A stretch of DNA of 64,000 bases from Polynucleobacter sp. 31A-FELB (GCF_018882405.1 NZ_JACVOO010000006.1:1-64000), one strand, 5' to 3'; counted from the stretch's first letter, positions 26,555 through 35,728 are shown. Notes: a model not told the origin generated them from the sequence alone. Translations and numbers: made by a program.

Positions 26555-27706
26555 ATGGGCTTTTTAGAATTTACTGAAGAACAAATGATGGTGCGGGATA
26601 TGGCAAGAGATTTTGCCAAGAATGAACTCGCTCCCCATGGTGAACGCTGGGATCATGAGGGTTGGATAGATGATTCGACTGTTGCTCAAATGGGTGAACT
26701 CGGTCTTTTGGGAATGATTGTTCCTGAAGAGTGGGGCGGTGCAGGTGTTGATTACATTTCTTATGCTTTAGCAGTTGAAGAAATCTCCGCTGGTGATGGC
26801 GCGGTAGGCGCGCTCATGAGTATTCATAATTCAGTTGGCTGCGGCCCTGTGATGAAGTTTGGATCCGACGAGCAAAAGAAAGCGTGGTTAGCTGAGTTAG
26901 CTAGCGGCAGAGCAATTGGCTGTTTTTGTTTAACTGAGCCCCAAGCTGGTTCAGAAGCAAATAATCTGAAAACACGAGCCACCCTTAAAGACGGTAAATG
27001 GGTTTTAAATGGCTCCAAGCAATTTGTCAGTAACGGTAAGCGCGCATCCCTAGCGATCGTATTTGCAGTTACTGATCCTGAGTTGGGTAAAAAAGGCATT
27101 TCCGCATTTTTAGTTCCCACCAATACCTCTGGTTTTATTGTGAATCGAGTTGAAAAGAAGATGGGTATACGCGGCTCAGATACCTGCGCCATCACTTTAG
27201 ATAATTGCGAAATTCCGGAGGCTAATCTTTTGGGGCCAAGAGGTAAAGGTTTGGCTATTGCATTAGCAAATCTGGAGGGTGGCCGAATTGGAATTGGTGC
27301 GCAAGCGCTTGGAATCGCAAAAGCTGCTTTTGAGTCGGCTCTTAGATACTCTAAAGAGCGCATTCAATTTGGCGCTCCTTTAATCGAGCACCAAAGTATT
27401 GCTAATTTTTTAGCAGACATGCAAACCCAAATCAATGCTGCAAGACTATTGATATTGCAGGCAGCAAGTATGCGCGAAAGAAATGTGCCATGCCTATCCG
27501 AGGCTTCTCAAGCTAAATTATTTGCCTCTGAAATGGCCGAAACAGTTTGTTCTAAAGCAATACAGATCTATGGGGGCTATGGTTACCTAGAAGACTATCC
27601 GGTCGAGCGGTTTTATCGTGATGCCCGCATTACTCAAATCTATGAAGGTACGAGTGAAGTACAGCGTCTAGTTATCGCACGTTCTTTAAAAGATTTGGAT
27701 TTTTAA
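26555..27706 (+). CDS. Acyl-CoA dehydrogenase (isobutyryl-/short branched-chain-type)
   Basis: The 383-residue flavoprotein has [15 protein letters not shown], the C-terminal [20 protein letters not shown] and the catalytic Glu of the short-chain type in [10 protein letters not shown]. It oxidises an acyl-CoA to the 2-enoyl-CoA and reduces ETF. With HIBCH and mmsAB beside it, isobutyryl-CoA is the best guess; 2-methylbutyryl-CoA is possible. A second dehydrogenase lies three genes on, so the two may share the substrates. Confidence 0.88.
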   Translation: MGFLEFTEEQMMVRDMARDFAKNELAPHGERWDHEGWIDDSTVAQMGELGLLGMIVPEEWGGAGVDYISYALAVEEISAGDGAVGALMSIHNSVGCGPVMKFGSDEQKKAWLAELASGRAIGCFCLTEPQAGSEANNLKTRATLKDGKWVLNGSKQFVSNGKRASLAIVFAVTDPELGKKGISAFLVPTNTSGFIVNRVEKKMGIRGSDTCAITLDNCEIPEANLLGPRGKGLAIALANLEGGRIGIGAQALGIAKAAFESALRYSKERIQFGAPLIEHQSIANFLADMQTQINAARLLILQAASMRERNVPCLSEASQAKLFASEMAETVCSKAIQIYGGYGYLEDYPVERFYRDARITQIYEGTSEVQRLVIARSLKDLDF

Positions 27707-27746
27707 GCAATTTTTATACAAAAAGAAATAAGTGAGATAAGTTTCT

Positions 27747-28511
27747 ATGCAAATTAAAGATAACGTGTTTGTAGTCACTGGCGGGGGGTCTGGTTTAGGT
27801 GCAGCCTCTGCTCGTATGCTAGTTAATCAGGGCGGCAAAGTTGTGTTGGCTGATGTGAACTCTGTTGGCGGCGAGTCATTGGTTGCTGAGCTGGGGGATC
27901 ATGCTTGTTTTGTAAAGGCAGACGTTACTGATGAATTGAGTGCTAGCAAGGTATTTGAAGCGGCTGCACAGATGGGTGTGTTGCGTGGATTGATTAATTG
28001 CGCAGGTGTTGCGCCTGCTGAAAAAGTGGTGGGTAGAGAAGGTCCGCATAAATTAGAGAGTTTCTCTAGAACAATTGGCATTAATTTAATTGGTAGTTTT
28101 AATATGATCCGCTTGGCTGCAGCCATGATGAGCGAATCTGAGCCAACTGAGTCAGGAGAGCGCGGCGTATTAATTAGCACTGCATCGGTAGCTGCTTATG
28201 ATGGCCAGCTTGGTCAGGCTGCGTACGCTGCTTCTAAGGGGGGCATTGTTTCAATGACTTTGCCAATCGCCCGTGAATTGTCTCGATATGGCATTCGCGT
28301 TATGGCTATCGCCCCAGGGATTATGGAGACGCCTATGCTTTTGGGTATGCCGCAAGAAGTGCAAGACGCTTTAGGTAAAACGGTGCCATTTCCCGCACGT
28401 ATGGGTAAGCCAGCGGAATTTGCCTCTTTGGTTCAACAGATTTTAAGTAATGAGTATCTCAATGGTGAAGTCATTCGTTTAGATGGTTCTATTCGCATGG
28501 CTGCAAAATAA
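27747..28511 (+). CDS. SDR-family 3-hydroxyacyl-CoA dehydrogenase (HSD17B10-like)
   Basis: The 254-residue short-chain dehydrogenase has the NAD loop GGGSGLGAASAR (about 11-22), the NCAG motif (LINCAGVAPAEK), catalytic YAASK and a C-terminus typical of type II 3-hydroxyacyl-CoA dehydrogenases. In isoleucine degradation this class oxidises 2-methyl-3-hydroxybutyryl-CoA. The next gene, a thiolase, would cleave the product. Specificity is inferred from this pairing. Confidence 0.88.
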   Translation: MQIKDNVFVVTGGGSGLGAASARMLVNQGGKVVLADVNSVGGESLVAELGDHACFVKADVTDELSASKVFEAAAQMGVLRGLINCAGVAPAEKVVGREGPHKLESFSRTIGINLIGSFNMIRLAAAMMSESEPTESGERGVLISTASVAAYDGQLGQAAYAASKGGIVSMTLPIARELSRYGIRVMAIAPGIMETPMLLGMPQEVQDALGKTVPFPARMGKPAEFASLVQQILSNEYLNGEVIRLDGSIRMAAK

Positions 28512-28530
28512 TTTTTTGATTGATAGATTT

Positions 28531-29724
28531 ATGACACATGATCCAGTAGTAATCGTCTCTGCAGCAAGAACCCCTATGGGTAGTTTTCAAGGTGCGTTTT
28601 CAGGTTTAACTGCGCCGACATTAGGCGCCGTTGCGATTAAGGCGGCTGTTGAAAGGGCTGGCTTAGATGCAAACTTAGTTGAGGAGGTTCTGATGGGGTG
28701 TGTGTTGCCTGCGGGTTTAGGTCAGGCCCCTACTCGTCAAGCTGCATTGCTAGCGAACTTGCCACTTCATGCGGGCTGCACAACGATTAGTAAAGTTTGC
28801 GGATCTGGAATGAAGGCAACTATGCTTGGTCATGATGGCATTGTTGCGAATTCTTATGCGGTAACTGTGGTGGGCGGCATGGAGTCGATGACAAATTCTC
28901 CCTACTTGTTGCCTAAGGCTCGTGGAGGTTATCGCCTTGGTCATGGGCAAGTGCTTGACCATATGTTTATGGATGGCTTGGAGGATGCGTACTCAAAAGA
29001 AAATCGCGGTCGATTGATGGGTACGTTTGCGGAAGATTGTGCCGGTAGCTATAGCTTTACTCGCAATGCGCAGGATGAATATGCAATTCGTTCGACTATG
29101 CGTGCGCAAGAGGCAAGTAATAACGGCAGTTTTGATTGGGAGATTGCGCCAGTCACGGTGAGTGGCAGAAAAGGAGATCAAATTATTGCGAAAGATGATG
29201 GTCCTTTTGCAGTCAATATTGAAAAAATTCCTGAATTAAAACCCGCATTCAAAAAAGATGGTTCTGTAACGGCGGCAAATTCCTCTTCGATTTCTGATGG
29301 TGCTGCTGCTTTAGTGCTCATGAGGGAGTCTCATGCCAAAAAGCTAGGTATGCAGCCTTTGGCTCGTATTGTGGGGCACGCTAATAATGCTGGTGTACCT
29401 GCATTGTTCCCAATTGCACCTGTTGGAGCCATACAAAAATTACTTAAAAATATTGATTGGTCGGTAGATTCAGTCGATTTATTTGAGATTAACGAAGCCT
29501 TTGCAGTGGTGGCGATGGCTGCTATTCATGATCTAAAGCTTTCTTCAGAGAAGGTCAATATTCATGGCGGTGCTTGCGCGCTAGGTCATCCCATTGGCGC
29601 ATCTGGCGCACGAATTTTAGTAACGCTATTGGGCGCCTTGAAAAAGAATGGCTTGAAGCGAGGCGTTGCTTCTTTGTGTATTGGTGGCGGCGAAGCAACT
29701 GCTTTGGCTGTAGAAATGTATTGA
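28531..29724 (+). CDS. Acetyl-CoA acetyltransferase-type thiolase
   Basis: The 397-residue thiolase has the nucleophilic Cys in TISKVCGSGMKA, the GGACALGHPIGASGAR histidine motif and the second Cys in SLCIGGGEA. ATG 28531 is taken as the start (MTHDPVVIVSAARTPMGSF); an upstream ATG would overlap the SDR gene and add unconserved residues. It probably cleaves 2-methylacetoacetyl-CoA to propionyl-CoA and acetyl-CoA. It could also make or break acetoacetyl-CoA. Confidence 0.92.
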   Translation: MTHDPVVIVSAARTPMGSFQGAFSGLTAPTLGAVAIKAAVERAGLDANLVEEVLMGCVLPAGLGQAPTRQAALLANLPLHAGCTTISKVCGSGMKATMLGHDGIVANSYAVTVVGGMESMTNSPYLLPKARGGYRLGHGQVLDHMFMDGLEDAYSKENRGRLMGTFAEDCAGSYSFTRNAQDEYAIRSTMRAQEASNNGSFDWEIAPVTVSGRKGDQIIAKDDGPFAVNIEKIPELKPAFKKDGSVTAANSSSISDGAAALVLMRESHAKKLGMQPLARIVGHANNAGVPALFPIAPVGAIQKLLKNIDWSVDSVDLFEINEAFAVVAMAAIHDLKLSSEKVNIHGGACALGHPIGASGARILVTLLGALKKNGLKRGVASLCIGGGEATALAVEMY

Positions 29725-29734
29725 GGCTGATTAA

Positions 29735-30868
29735 ATGTTATTAACGACTGAACAAGAAATGATTCGCAATTCTATGCGCAGTTTTGCGCAAGAACGCTTA
29801 GCCCCTTTTGCTGCAGAATGGGACAAGACTCATGCCTTCCCAAAACAAGCTATCCAAGAATTGGGTGAGCTAGGCGCAATGGGAATGGTAGTGCCAGAAG
29901 AGTGGGGTGGAGCAGGCATGGACTACATGTCCCTTGTTTTGGCTCTCGAAGAAATTGCCGCAGGAGATGGATCTACATCGACGATTGTGAGCGTGCAAAA
30001 CTCATTAGCTTGTGGCATCACTCTTAAATATGGAAGTGCGGCCCAGAAGGAAGCATGGTTAAAACCATTGGCAAGAGGTGAAAAGCTAGGTTGTTTTTGT
30101 TTAACAGAGCCGCACACCGGCTCTGATGCATCAGCCATTACCACTCGTGCCGATCGAGATGGGGATCATTATGTTTTGAATGGCGTAAAACAATTTATTA
30201 CTTCAGGAAAGCATGCTGATGTAGCCATTGTTTTGGCTGTGACGGATAAGGCTGCTGGTAAAAAAGGGATTTCCTGCTTTTTGGTGCCTACCAACACTCC
30301 TGGTTTCATTGTGGCTCGTCTTGAAGAGAAGATGGGGCAACATGCTTCAGATACAGCACAGATTCTGTTTGAGAACTGCCGTATCCCCGCCTCTTGTTTA
30401 ATGGGTAGCGAAGGAGAAGGTTACAAAATTGCACTTTCAAATTTGGAAGCTGGTCGCATTGGTATTGCTGCACAAGCTGTTGGAATGGCGCGTTCTGCTT
30501 TAGATGCTGCAATTGCCTACGCAAAGGACCGTATCACTTTTGGAGTCCCCATTATTGAGCACCAAGCTGTTAATTTCCGTTTGGCTGATATGGCCACTCA
30601 ATTGGATGCTGCAAGGTTGATGGTATGGCGTGCTGCAATACTTAAAGACGCTGGCAAGCCTTGTTTGACCGAAGCCTCGATGGCCAAATTATTTGCTTCA
30701 GAGGTAGCTGAAAAAGTCTGCACTGACGCCATACAAATTCATGGTGGTTATGGATATGTGAGTGATTTCCCGGTTGAGCGTATTTATCGAGATATGCGTG
30801 TTTGCCAAATTTACGAAGGTGCTAGCGATATACAACGCTTAGTTATTGGCAGAGCACTTGCTCAATAA
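29735..30868 (+). CDS. Acyl-CoA dehydrogenase (short/branched-chain type)
   Basis: The 377-residue flavoprotein has [15 protein letters not shown] and the C-terminal catalytic Glu in [10 protein letters not shown]. It is a paralogue of the dehydrogenase at 26555, with similar length and motifs. Beside an SDR dehydrogenase and thiolase, 2-methylbutyryl-CoA is the likely substrate. A 59-base AT-rich gap precedes etfB, to which it would donate electrons. Confidence 0.88.
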   Translation: MLLTTEQEMIRNSMRSFAQERLAPFAAEWDKTHAFPKQAIQELGELGAMGMVVPEEWGGAGMDYMSLVLALEEIAAGDGSTSTIVSVQNSLACGITLKYGSAAQKEAWLKPLARGEKLGCFCLTEPHTGSDASAITTRADRDGDHYVLNGVKQFITSGKHADVAIVLAVTDKAAGKKGISCFLVPTNTPGFIVARLEEKMGQHASDTAQILFENCRIPASCLMGSEGEGYKIALSNLEAGRIGIAAQAVGMARSALDAAIAYAKDRITFGVPIIEHQAVNFRLADMATQLDAARLMVWRAAILKDAGKPCLTEASMAKLFASEVAEKVCTDAIQIHGGYGYVSDFPVERIYRDMRVCQIYEGASDIQRLVIGRALAQ

Positions 30869-30927
30869 AAATCATCTTATTGCCAAATTTTTTTATATTT
30901 AATTAGTATTAATCGAAAGACATTTAG

Positions 30928-31683
30928 ATGAAAATCTTAGTAGCTGTAAAACGCGTTGTGGATTACAACGTCAAAATCCGAGTCAAATCAGATCACTCTG
31001 GTGTGGATTTAGCCAACGTCAAAATGAGTATGAATCCCTTTGATGAAATCGCTGTTGAAGAGGCGGTGCGTTTAAAAGAAGCGGGCGTAGCAACTGAAGT
31101 GGTGGTGGTGACTGCAGGTGCAACCCAATGCCAAGAAACGCTGCGTACTGCTTTAGCTATTGGCGCTGATCGTGCAATTTTGGTTGAGACCGCTCCTGAT
31201 GCCGACTTACAGCCTTTAGCAGTAGCAAAGATTCTCAAGGCACTCTCTGATAAAGAACAGGCGCAAATTATCATCCTCGGCAAACAAGCGATTGATGACG
31301 ATAGCAACCAAACTGGTCAGATGTTGGCAAGCCTGATGGATATTCCACAGGCAACCTTTGCATCTAAAGTAGTTATTGCTGATGGCAAAGCTACTGTGAC
31401 TCGTGAGGTCGATGGTGGTTTAGAGACTATTGCGTTGTCATTGCCTGCAGTGATTACAACTGACTTGCGTTTGAATGAACCACGTTATGTCACATTGCCG
31501 AACATCATGAAGGCTAAGAAAAAGACGATTGATATTGTGAAGCCTGAAGATCTGGGTGTAGATATTGCTCCACGTCTAAAAACAATCAAAGTTGAAGAGC
31601 CTCCTAAGCGCTCCGCAGGTGTGATGGTTGCTGATGTAGCAGCCTTGGTAGAAAAACTCAAAAATGAAGCGAAGGTGATCTAA
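30928..31683 (+). CDS. etfB: Electron transfer flavoprotein beta subunit
   Basis: The 251-residue protein starts [20 protein letters not shown] and has the AMP-binding [17 protein letters not shown] and the signature [30 protein letters not shown]. It forms a heterodimer with EtfA and takes electrons from the acyl-CoA dehydrogenases encoded in the island. Its stop is directly followed by the etfA ATG. ETF:quinone oxidoreductase is not in the window. Confidence 0.95.
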   Translation: MKILVAVKRVVDYNVKIRVKSDHSGVDLANVKMSMNPFDEIAVEEAVRLKEAGVATEVVVVTAGATQCQETLRTALAIGADRAILVETAPDADLQPLAVAKILKALSDKEQAQIIILGKQAIDDDSNQTGQMLASLMDIPQATFASKVVIADGKATVTREVDGGLETIALSLPAVITTDLRLNEPRYVTLPNIMKAKKKTIDIVKPEDLGVDIAPRLKTIKVEEPPKRSAGVMVADVAALVEKLKNEAKVI

Positions 31684-32619
31684 ATGGCCGCACTTGTTAT
31701 TGCTGAACACGACAATCAATCTTTAAAGGCAGCTACGCTCAATGCGGTAGCAGCCGCTTTGCAATGCTCCCCTGAGGTGGATGTTTTGGTTGCTGGCAAC
31801 CAATCTGATGCTGCTGCCGGGGCTGCAGCTCAAATCGCTGGTGTACGCAAAGTTATTCAGATCGATGCTGCTAATTTGGCCGATCAATTGGCTGAGCCTT
31901 TGGCAGCTCAGATTCTGTCAATTGCTAATGGCTATAGTCATATCTTGGCTCCTGCAACTGCCAATGGTAAGAATGTATTGCCACGTGTTGCCGCTAAGTT
32001 AGATGTTGCCCAGTTATCGGACATCACTAAAGTGGTTTCTGCTGATACATTTGAGCGCCCAATTTACGCAGGTAACGCTATTGCAACCGTACAGTCAGGC
32101 GATGCCATCAAGGTGATTACCGTTCGCACCACTGGCTTTGATCCAGTGGCGAACACAGGTGGTTCTGCTGCAATTGAAAAAGGACCTGCCGTTGAAGGCG
32201 CTGGTAAATCTTCTTTTGTTGGTCGAGAGTTGACTAAGTCCGACCGCCCTGAATTGACTGCTGCCAAGATCATCGTGTCTGGTGGTCGTGGATTGGGTTC
32301 TGGAGAGAAGTATCAAGAGCTCATTACGCCTTTGGCAGATAAGCTGGGCGCTGCTTTAGGGGCATCCCGTGCTGCAGTGGATGCTGGTTATGTTCCCAAT
32401 GATTATCAGGTTGGTCAGACTGGCAAGATTGTTGCGCCCCAGCTTTACATTGCAGTGGGCATCTCTGGCGCCATTCAGCATTTAGCGGGCATGAAAGACT
32501 CCAAAGTGATCGTCGCCATTAATAAGGATCCAGAAGCACCCATCTTTAGCGTGGCCGATTATGGTTTGGTAGCGGATTTGAATACTGCTGTGCCTGAGCT
32601 TACCAAAGCATTGGGTTGA
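31684..32619 (+). CDS. etfA: Electron transfer flavoprotein alpha subunit
   Basis: The 311-residue protein has the C-terminal FAD-binding signature LYIAVGISGAIQHLAGM and NKDPEAPIFSVADYGLV. The N-terminal half is the adenosine-binding-like fold. The start immediately follows etfB. It passes electrons from FAD of acyl-CoA dehydrogenases (LiuA and the two paralogues) to the respiratory chain. It ends this operon and converges on an alpha/beta hydrolase. Confidence 0.95.
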   Translation: MAALVIAEHDNQSLKAATLNAVAAALQCSPEVDVLVAGNQSDAAAGAAAQIAGVRKVIQIDAANLADQLAEPLAAQILSIANGYSHILAPATANGKNVLPRVAAKLDVAQLSDITKVVSADTFERPIYAGNAIATVQSGDAIKVITVRTTGFDPVANTGGSAAIEKGPAVEGAGKSSFVGRELTKSDRPELTAAKIIVSGGRGLGSGEKYQELITPLADKLGAALGASRAAVDAGYVPNDYQVGQTGKIVAPQLYIAVGISGAIQHLAGMKDSKVIVAINKDPEAPIFSVADYGLVADLNTAVPELTKALG

Positions 32620-32646
32620 TAAGTAATTTGTATCGCTAAGTTAGAT

Positions 32647-33423
32647 TTACAAAGACTCCAGGAACTCGTGGATGTATTTCAGTACATCCACTGGTTTTTC
32701 CCGATGTGGAAAGTGGGCTGTATCTTCCATTAGAGCGAGAGAAGATTTACCGCCAGATAAATTTACTATTGATTTGGGATGCTTTTCGCTTCCATATTCA
32801 TCATTCAGTCCATGTATGACTAAGAGATTCGTGTTTATTTTTGGTAGTACATCTTCCAGGGACCAATTTTTAAAGTCATTTGATGTCCAGGTTTTGATCC
32901 AGGAGTCTAAAACCCATTGCGTTTTCTCGCCATGGTATTTTTCTAGCCTCTCAATCTGTTTTGGATTTTGAAACAAGGATTTGGCGGCCAGTATTCCAGC
33001 TAAGGTTTTGTCTTCAACGAATGATTGGGCGGCAATAGTGATGATGGCCTCGCATTGATTAGGAAGTTGACTTGCGCAATTTAATGCCATGCCACCACCC
33101 ACGCTATGTCCTAATAAAATAAATTTTGAGATGTTTAGCTGTTCGCAAACCGTTGCAAAGCTTTCGCTTACCTCGTTGGCAATAAATTCTTTTGAGATAG
33201 GTTTGGGTATGGGGTCAGATTTTCCAAACCCAATCCTGTCATAGGCAATTACTCTTCTATTGGTTTTTTGGCTTAATAGGTCTGGAAAGTCTCGCCATAG
33301 CTCTACGCATCCAAGGGAGTCATGAATTAAGACGATTGGAGTTTTATCGCAGAAATGGGTATTCCACTCTCGCACAAAGACGCCCCCATTTTTACCTTTT
33401 AGTGTTTTGTCAAAAAAGGGCAC
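32647..33423 (-). CDS. Alpha/beta-hydrolase
   Basis: The 258-residue protein has the nucleophile elbow GHSVGGG (about 106-112), a preceding oxyanion region HDSLGCVELWRDFP and a likely catalytic His in EDTAHFPHREKP. No signal peptide is seen. The substrate is not identifiable; esters or lactones leading to acids degraded by the cluster are possible. It stands alone near the right end of the island, convergent with etfA. Confidence 0.8.
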   Translation of the reverse strand: MPFFDKTLKGKNGGVFVREWNTHFCDKTPIVLIHDSLGCVELWRDFPDLLSQKTNRRVIAYDRIGFGKSDPIPKPISKEFIANEVSESFATVCEQLNISKFILLGHSVGGGMALNCASQLPNQCEAIITIAAQSFVEDKTLAGILAAKSLFQNPKQIERLEKYHGEKTQWVLDSWIKTWTSNDFKNWSLEDVLPKINTNLLVIHGLNDEYGSEKHPKSIVNLSGGKSSLALMEDTAHFPHREKPVDVLKYIHEFLESL

Positions 33424-33562
33424 GTGCCAAACTCGCTAATTAAAATTTTTACTCAAAGACACAGGGTATCAGGATTTGCTAGCATTGGACGTTTTTCATC
33501 TTTCAATGCTCGTATTATATTTCTTAAAACACTCACTAAGCACCAATGCTAACCAAAAAAGC

Positions 33563-33590
33563 AACCCTCACCATTGCTGATGAGGGTTTT
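33563..33590 (+). terminator. Terminator-like hairpin, inverted twin of the one at 3172
   Basis: AACCCTCA (33563-33570) pairs with TGAGGGTT (33581-33588) around the loop CCATTGCTGA; T-rich sequence follows. The loop is the reverse complement of that at 3180-3189. It lies upstream of the alpha/beta hydrolase and 40 bases before the end of the recombinase fragment. Confidence 0.6.
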
Positions 33591-33598
33591 GTCTTTTG

Positions 33599-33619
33599 AG
33601 CGTTACTTAAAGTAACGCT
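33599..33619. repeat. Palindromic repeat copy 3
   Basis: AGCGTTACTT and AAGTAACGCT form a perfect stem around a single A. The copies near 371-390 and 1431-1456 share the TTACTT/AAGTAA core. It is located about 10 bases past the stop codon of the recombinase fragment. Confidence 0.65.
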
Positions 33620-33630
33620 TAGCCAAAAGC

Positions 33631-34008
33631 CTACGCACCAAGTGCCCCCAGTATTGAGAACATCATCTTACCCATCGGTGTAGACGTATCAATCGCTTGT
33701 TGATGAAAGAACAAATCAACTTTGACTGATTCAAGTTGATTGAGTAACTCAATAAGATTCTGTAATGACCTGCCGAGTCTGTCTATTGACCAACACATGA
33801 CCATGTCGAACTTTCGTTGAGTTGCCATATTCATCATTAAGTCGAGAGCAGGGCGCCGTGCTTTCACTCCTGAGATGCCTTCATCGACGAACTCTTGAAC
33901 GATTGTGTAACCCATTCTCGCTGAAATGGCACGTAGTTCTGTGAGTTGATTCTCACAAGTTTGTTTGTCTGTTGATACTCGTGCGTATAGTGCGACTCGT
34001 TTATTCAC
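33631..34008 (-). pseudogene. Serine recombinase (resolvase/invertase family), truncated catalytic domain
   Basis: The 125-residue product from GTG 34008 (AAAGG site upstream) is the start of a serine site-specific recombinase. The nucleophile Ser is S12 in YARVSTDKQ; SIDRLGR supplies the conserved Asp/Arg residues (76-80); the beta strand ends at MMFSILGALGA. Full-length enzymes (about 180-200 residues) continue into an E-helix (normally EFER.. or similar) and a DNA-binding HTH. Here both are missing and a stop follows at once. It could not bind DNA normally, so it is probably a remnant. An upstream in-frame ATG (34113) adds only unconserved residues. Confidence 0.8.
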
Positions 34009-34104
34009 TTTAAATAACCTTTCAGAAATGGTGGTTCGGTATCTGGAAGGTAAAGGAAGGCATGGGAATGGCAAGCATGTTCCTACTGTGAACAGGCAAC
34101 AAAA

Positions 34105-34132
34105 AACCCGCAACTCTAATGAATATGCGGGT
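34105..34132 (-). terminator. Probable terminator downstream of tRNA-Lys
   Basis: ACCCGCA (34106-34112) pairs with TGCGGGT (34126-34132); on the minus strand the hairpin is followed by a T-run (complement of AAAAAA at 34101-34106). A second AT-rich stem, AAAAGTATA/TATACTTTT (34149-34157 and 34172-34180), lies between it and the tRNA and may also terminate the tRNA transcript. Confidence 0.55.
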
Positions 34133-34223
34133 CTCAGGTTTTTACTGCAAAAGTATAATAATTCACACTAATATACTTTTCTCTAACTAAGTTCAGAATT
34201 TATTTAATTAAATCAAGAACTTA

Positions 34224-34299
34224 TGGTGGGTCGGGCGAGATTCGAACTCGCGACCAACGGATTAAAAGTCCGCTGCTCTACCGACTGAGCTACCGACCC
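34224..34299 (-). tRNA. tRNA-Lys (UUU)
   Basis: The 76-nucleotide cloverleaf reads GGGTCGG at the 5' end, paired with CCGACCC, with encoded CCA. The anticodon loop CTTTTAA gives anticodon UUU. The T-loop TTCGAAT is normal. A -10 (TATAAT, complement of 34312-34317) lies 13 bases upstream. Its 3' 45 bases recur at 200-244, making it the probable integration target of the island. The attachment site here is 34224-34268. Confidence 0.97.
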
Positions 34300-34311
34300 A
34301 GTAAGACAGAA

Positions 34312-34317
34312 ATTATA
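34312..34317 (-). promoter_or_regulatory. -10 element of the tRNA-Lys promoter
   Basis: The complement reads TATAAT, 13 bases before the tRNA 5' end. A clear -35 is not seen at the expected spacing. It shows the tRNA remains expressed from chromosomal sequence outside the island. Confidence 0.5.
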
Positions 34318-34385
34318 GCAAGAACTTGGTTTGACTTCCCCCAGTTTGCTGGGTTTTCCCTCTACGCCTTGTAGTTACAAGAGCG

Positions 34386-35723
34386 CTACGCGTTTGCCCG
34401 TCTGGCTACCGGTGGGTTTTTGGAGAAATAGTCCTTAATTCCTCTCAAAATTGCCTCCGCAATACGGTCTTGGTAGGCATCGTCATTGAGGCGAGCTTCC
34501 TCATGGGGGTTGCTGATAAAGGCGGTTTCCACCAGGATGGATGGGATATCGGGGGCTTTGAGAACAGCAAAGCTAGCTTGCTCAACTTTCGCTTTATGTA
34601 GTGGGGCAAATCCACTAATTTGCTTGAGGATCGATGTTCCCACTTGAAGCGAATCCTTGATCTGGGCGGTAGTTGACATATCTAGCAATAAATTCGCTAC
34701 CTGCTTATCTTGCGTCTTGATATTGATGCCACCAATTAAGTCGGAAGCATTTTCTTTATTGGCCATCCAGCGCGCGGTTGTGCTACTGGCGCCCATTTGG
34801 GATAGAGCAAAAACTGATGCTCCTTTGGCTCTGGGTTCAATAAAGGCATCCGCATGGATTGAGACAAAGAGATCTGCCTCTACTCGACGCGCTTTTTGTA
34901 CGCGCGTATGTAGTGGAACAAAGTAATCGCCATCTCTAGTGAGGAACGGACGCATATATGGATCGTTTTCAATCTTGTCACGCAAGCGTTTGGCAATCGA
35001 TAGCACCACATGTTTTTCTTTAGAGCCCATCGTACCAATTGCGCCCGGATCTTCTCCACCATGACCCGCATCGATTGCAATAGTAATAAGACGTTTATGT
35101 TTTGCTTGAGCAGGCGGCTCTTTTGCATCCGGAATTGCTTGTGCTACCGGCGCCTTTGGAGCATCCTTTTCTTTCTTGGTAGCGAACTGTGCAATCAGGT
35201 CAATTTCTTCATTGGCTTTTTCTAAAGCACTTTCTTTACGGGCGCTACTCTTCACCAATTCCATCAAAGGATCTGGCGGGATCGCTGGGTAGAGATCGAG
35301 CACCATGCGGTATTGGTATTCAGCAATCGGGTCCAGCGTAAAGAGTTGAGGCTTTACGGGCTCTTTGAGGTCAAATACCAAGCGCACCATACCTGGTTGA
35401 AATTGACCCACTCGAATTTGTGAAACATAAGGATCATTTGGTTTGACCTTGGCGACCAAGTCTTTCAGGGTGGAATTCAATTCCATGCCTTGAACGTCTA
35501 CCACCAAGCGATCGGGGTTGGTAAGTAGTTGTTGGGTAATGGGCAATGCTTTGTCGGACTCCAGAGTGATGCGTGTGTAATCCTCTGCTGGCCAAATACG
35601 TACGCCTAAGATCTTGGCACCCCAAGCGATCTCTGCCTCGCTGAAAAAGAGGATGAAGCCCAGCATCTTTGCTGAAGTCTTGAGATGCTTTCTTCTGGAG
35701 GAATTAATCAGGGGCTTGCTCAT
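34386..35723 (-). CDS. amiC: N-acetylmuramoyl-L-alanine amidase (AmiC-type)
   Basis: The 445-residue exported protein has a twin-arginine-like signal (SRRKHLK, then a hydrophobic stretch), an AMIN domain (about 40-135) for septal targeting, a linker with low-complexity Ala/Pro/Lys, and an Amidase_3 catalytic domain (about 215-430). Zinc ligands: IDAGHGGEDPG, SIHADAF and the Glu of ILVETAFISN. It splits peptidoglycan side chains during cell separation. It follows tsaE by 5 bases. Confidence 0.93.
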   Translation of the reverse strand: MSKPLINSSRRKHLKTSAKMLGFILFFSEAEIAWGAKILGVRIWPAEDYTRITLESDKALPITQQLLTNPDRLVVDVQGMELNSTLKDLVAKVKPNDPYVSQIRVGQFQPGMVRLVFDLKEPVKPQLFTLDPIAEYQYRMVLDLYPAIPPDPLMELVKSSARKESALEKANEEIDLIAQFATKKEKDAPKAPVAQAIPDAKEPPAQAKHKRLITIAIDAGHGGEDPGAIGTMGSKEKHVVLSIAKRLRDKIENDPYMRPFLTRDGDYFVPLHTRVQKARRVEADLFVSIHADAFIEPRAKGASVFALSQMGASSTTARWMANKENASDLIGGINIKTQDKQVANLLLDMSTTAQIKDSLQVGTSILKQISGFAPLHKAKVEQASFAVLKAPDIPSILVETAFISNPHEEARLNDDAYQDRIAEAILRGIKDYFSKNPPVARRANA

Positions 35724-35728
35724 CTCTA

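Noticed and set aside
30993..31307. Antisense open frame in etfB (104 residues)
   Set aside because: It is one of many long antisense frames in coding DNA; no motif and no ribosome site.
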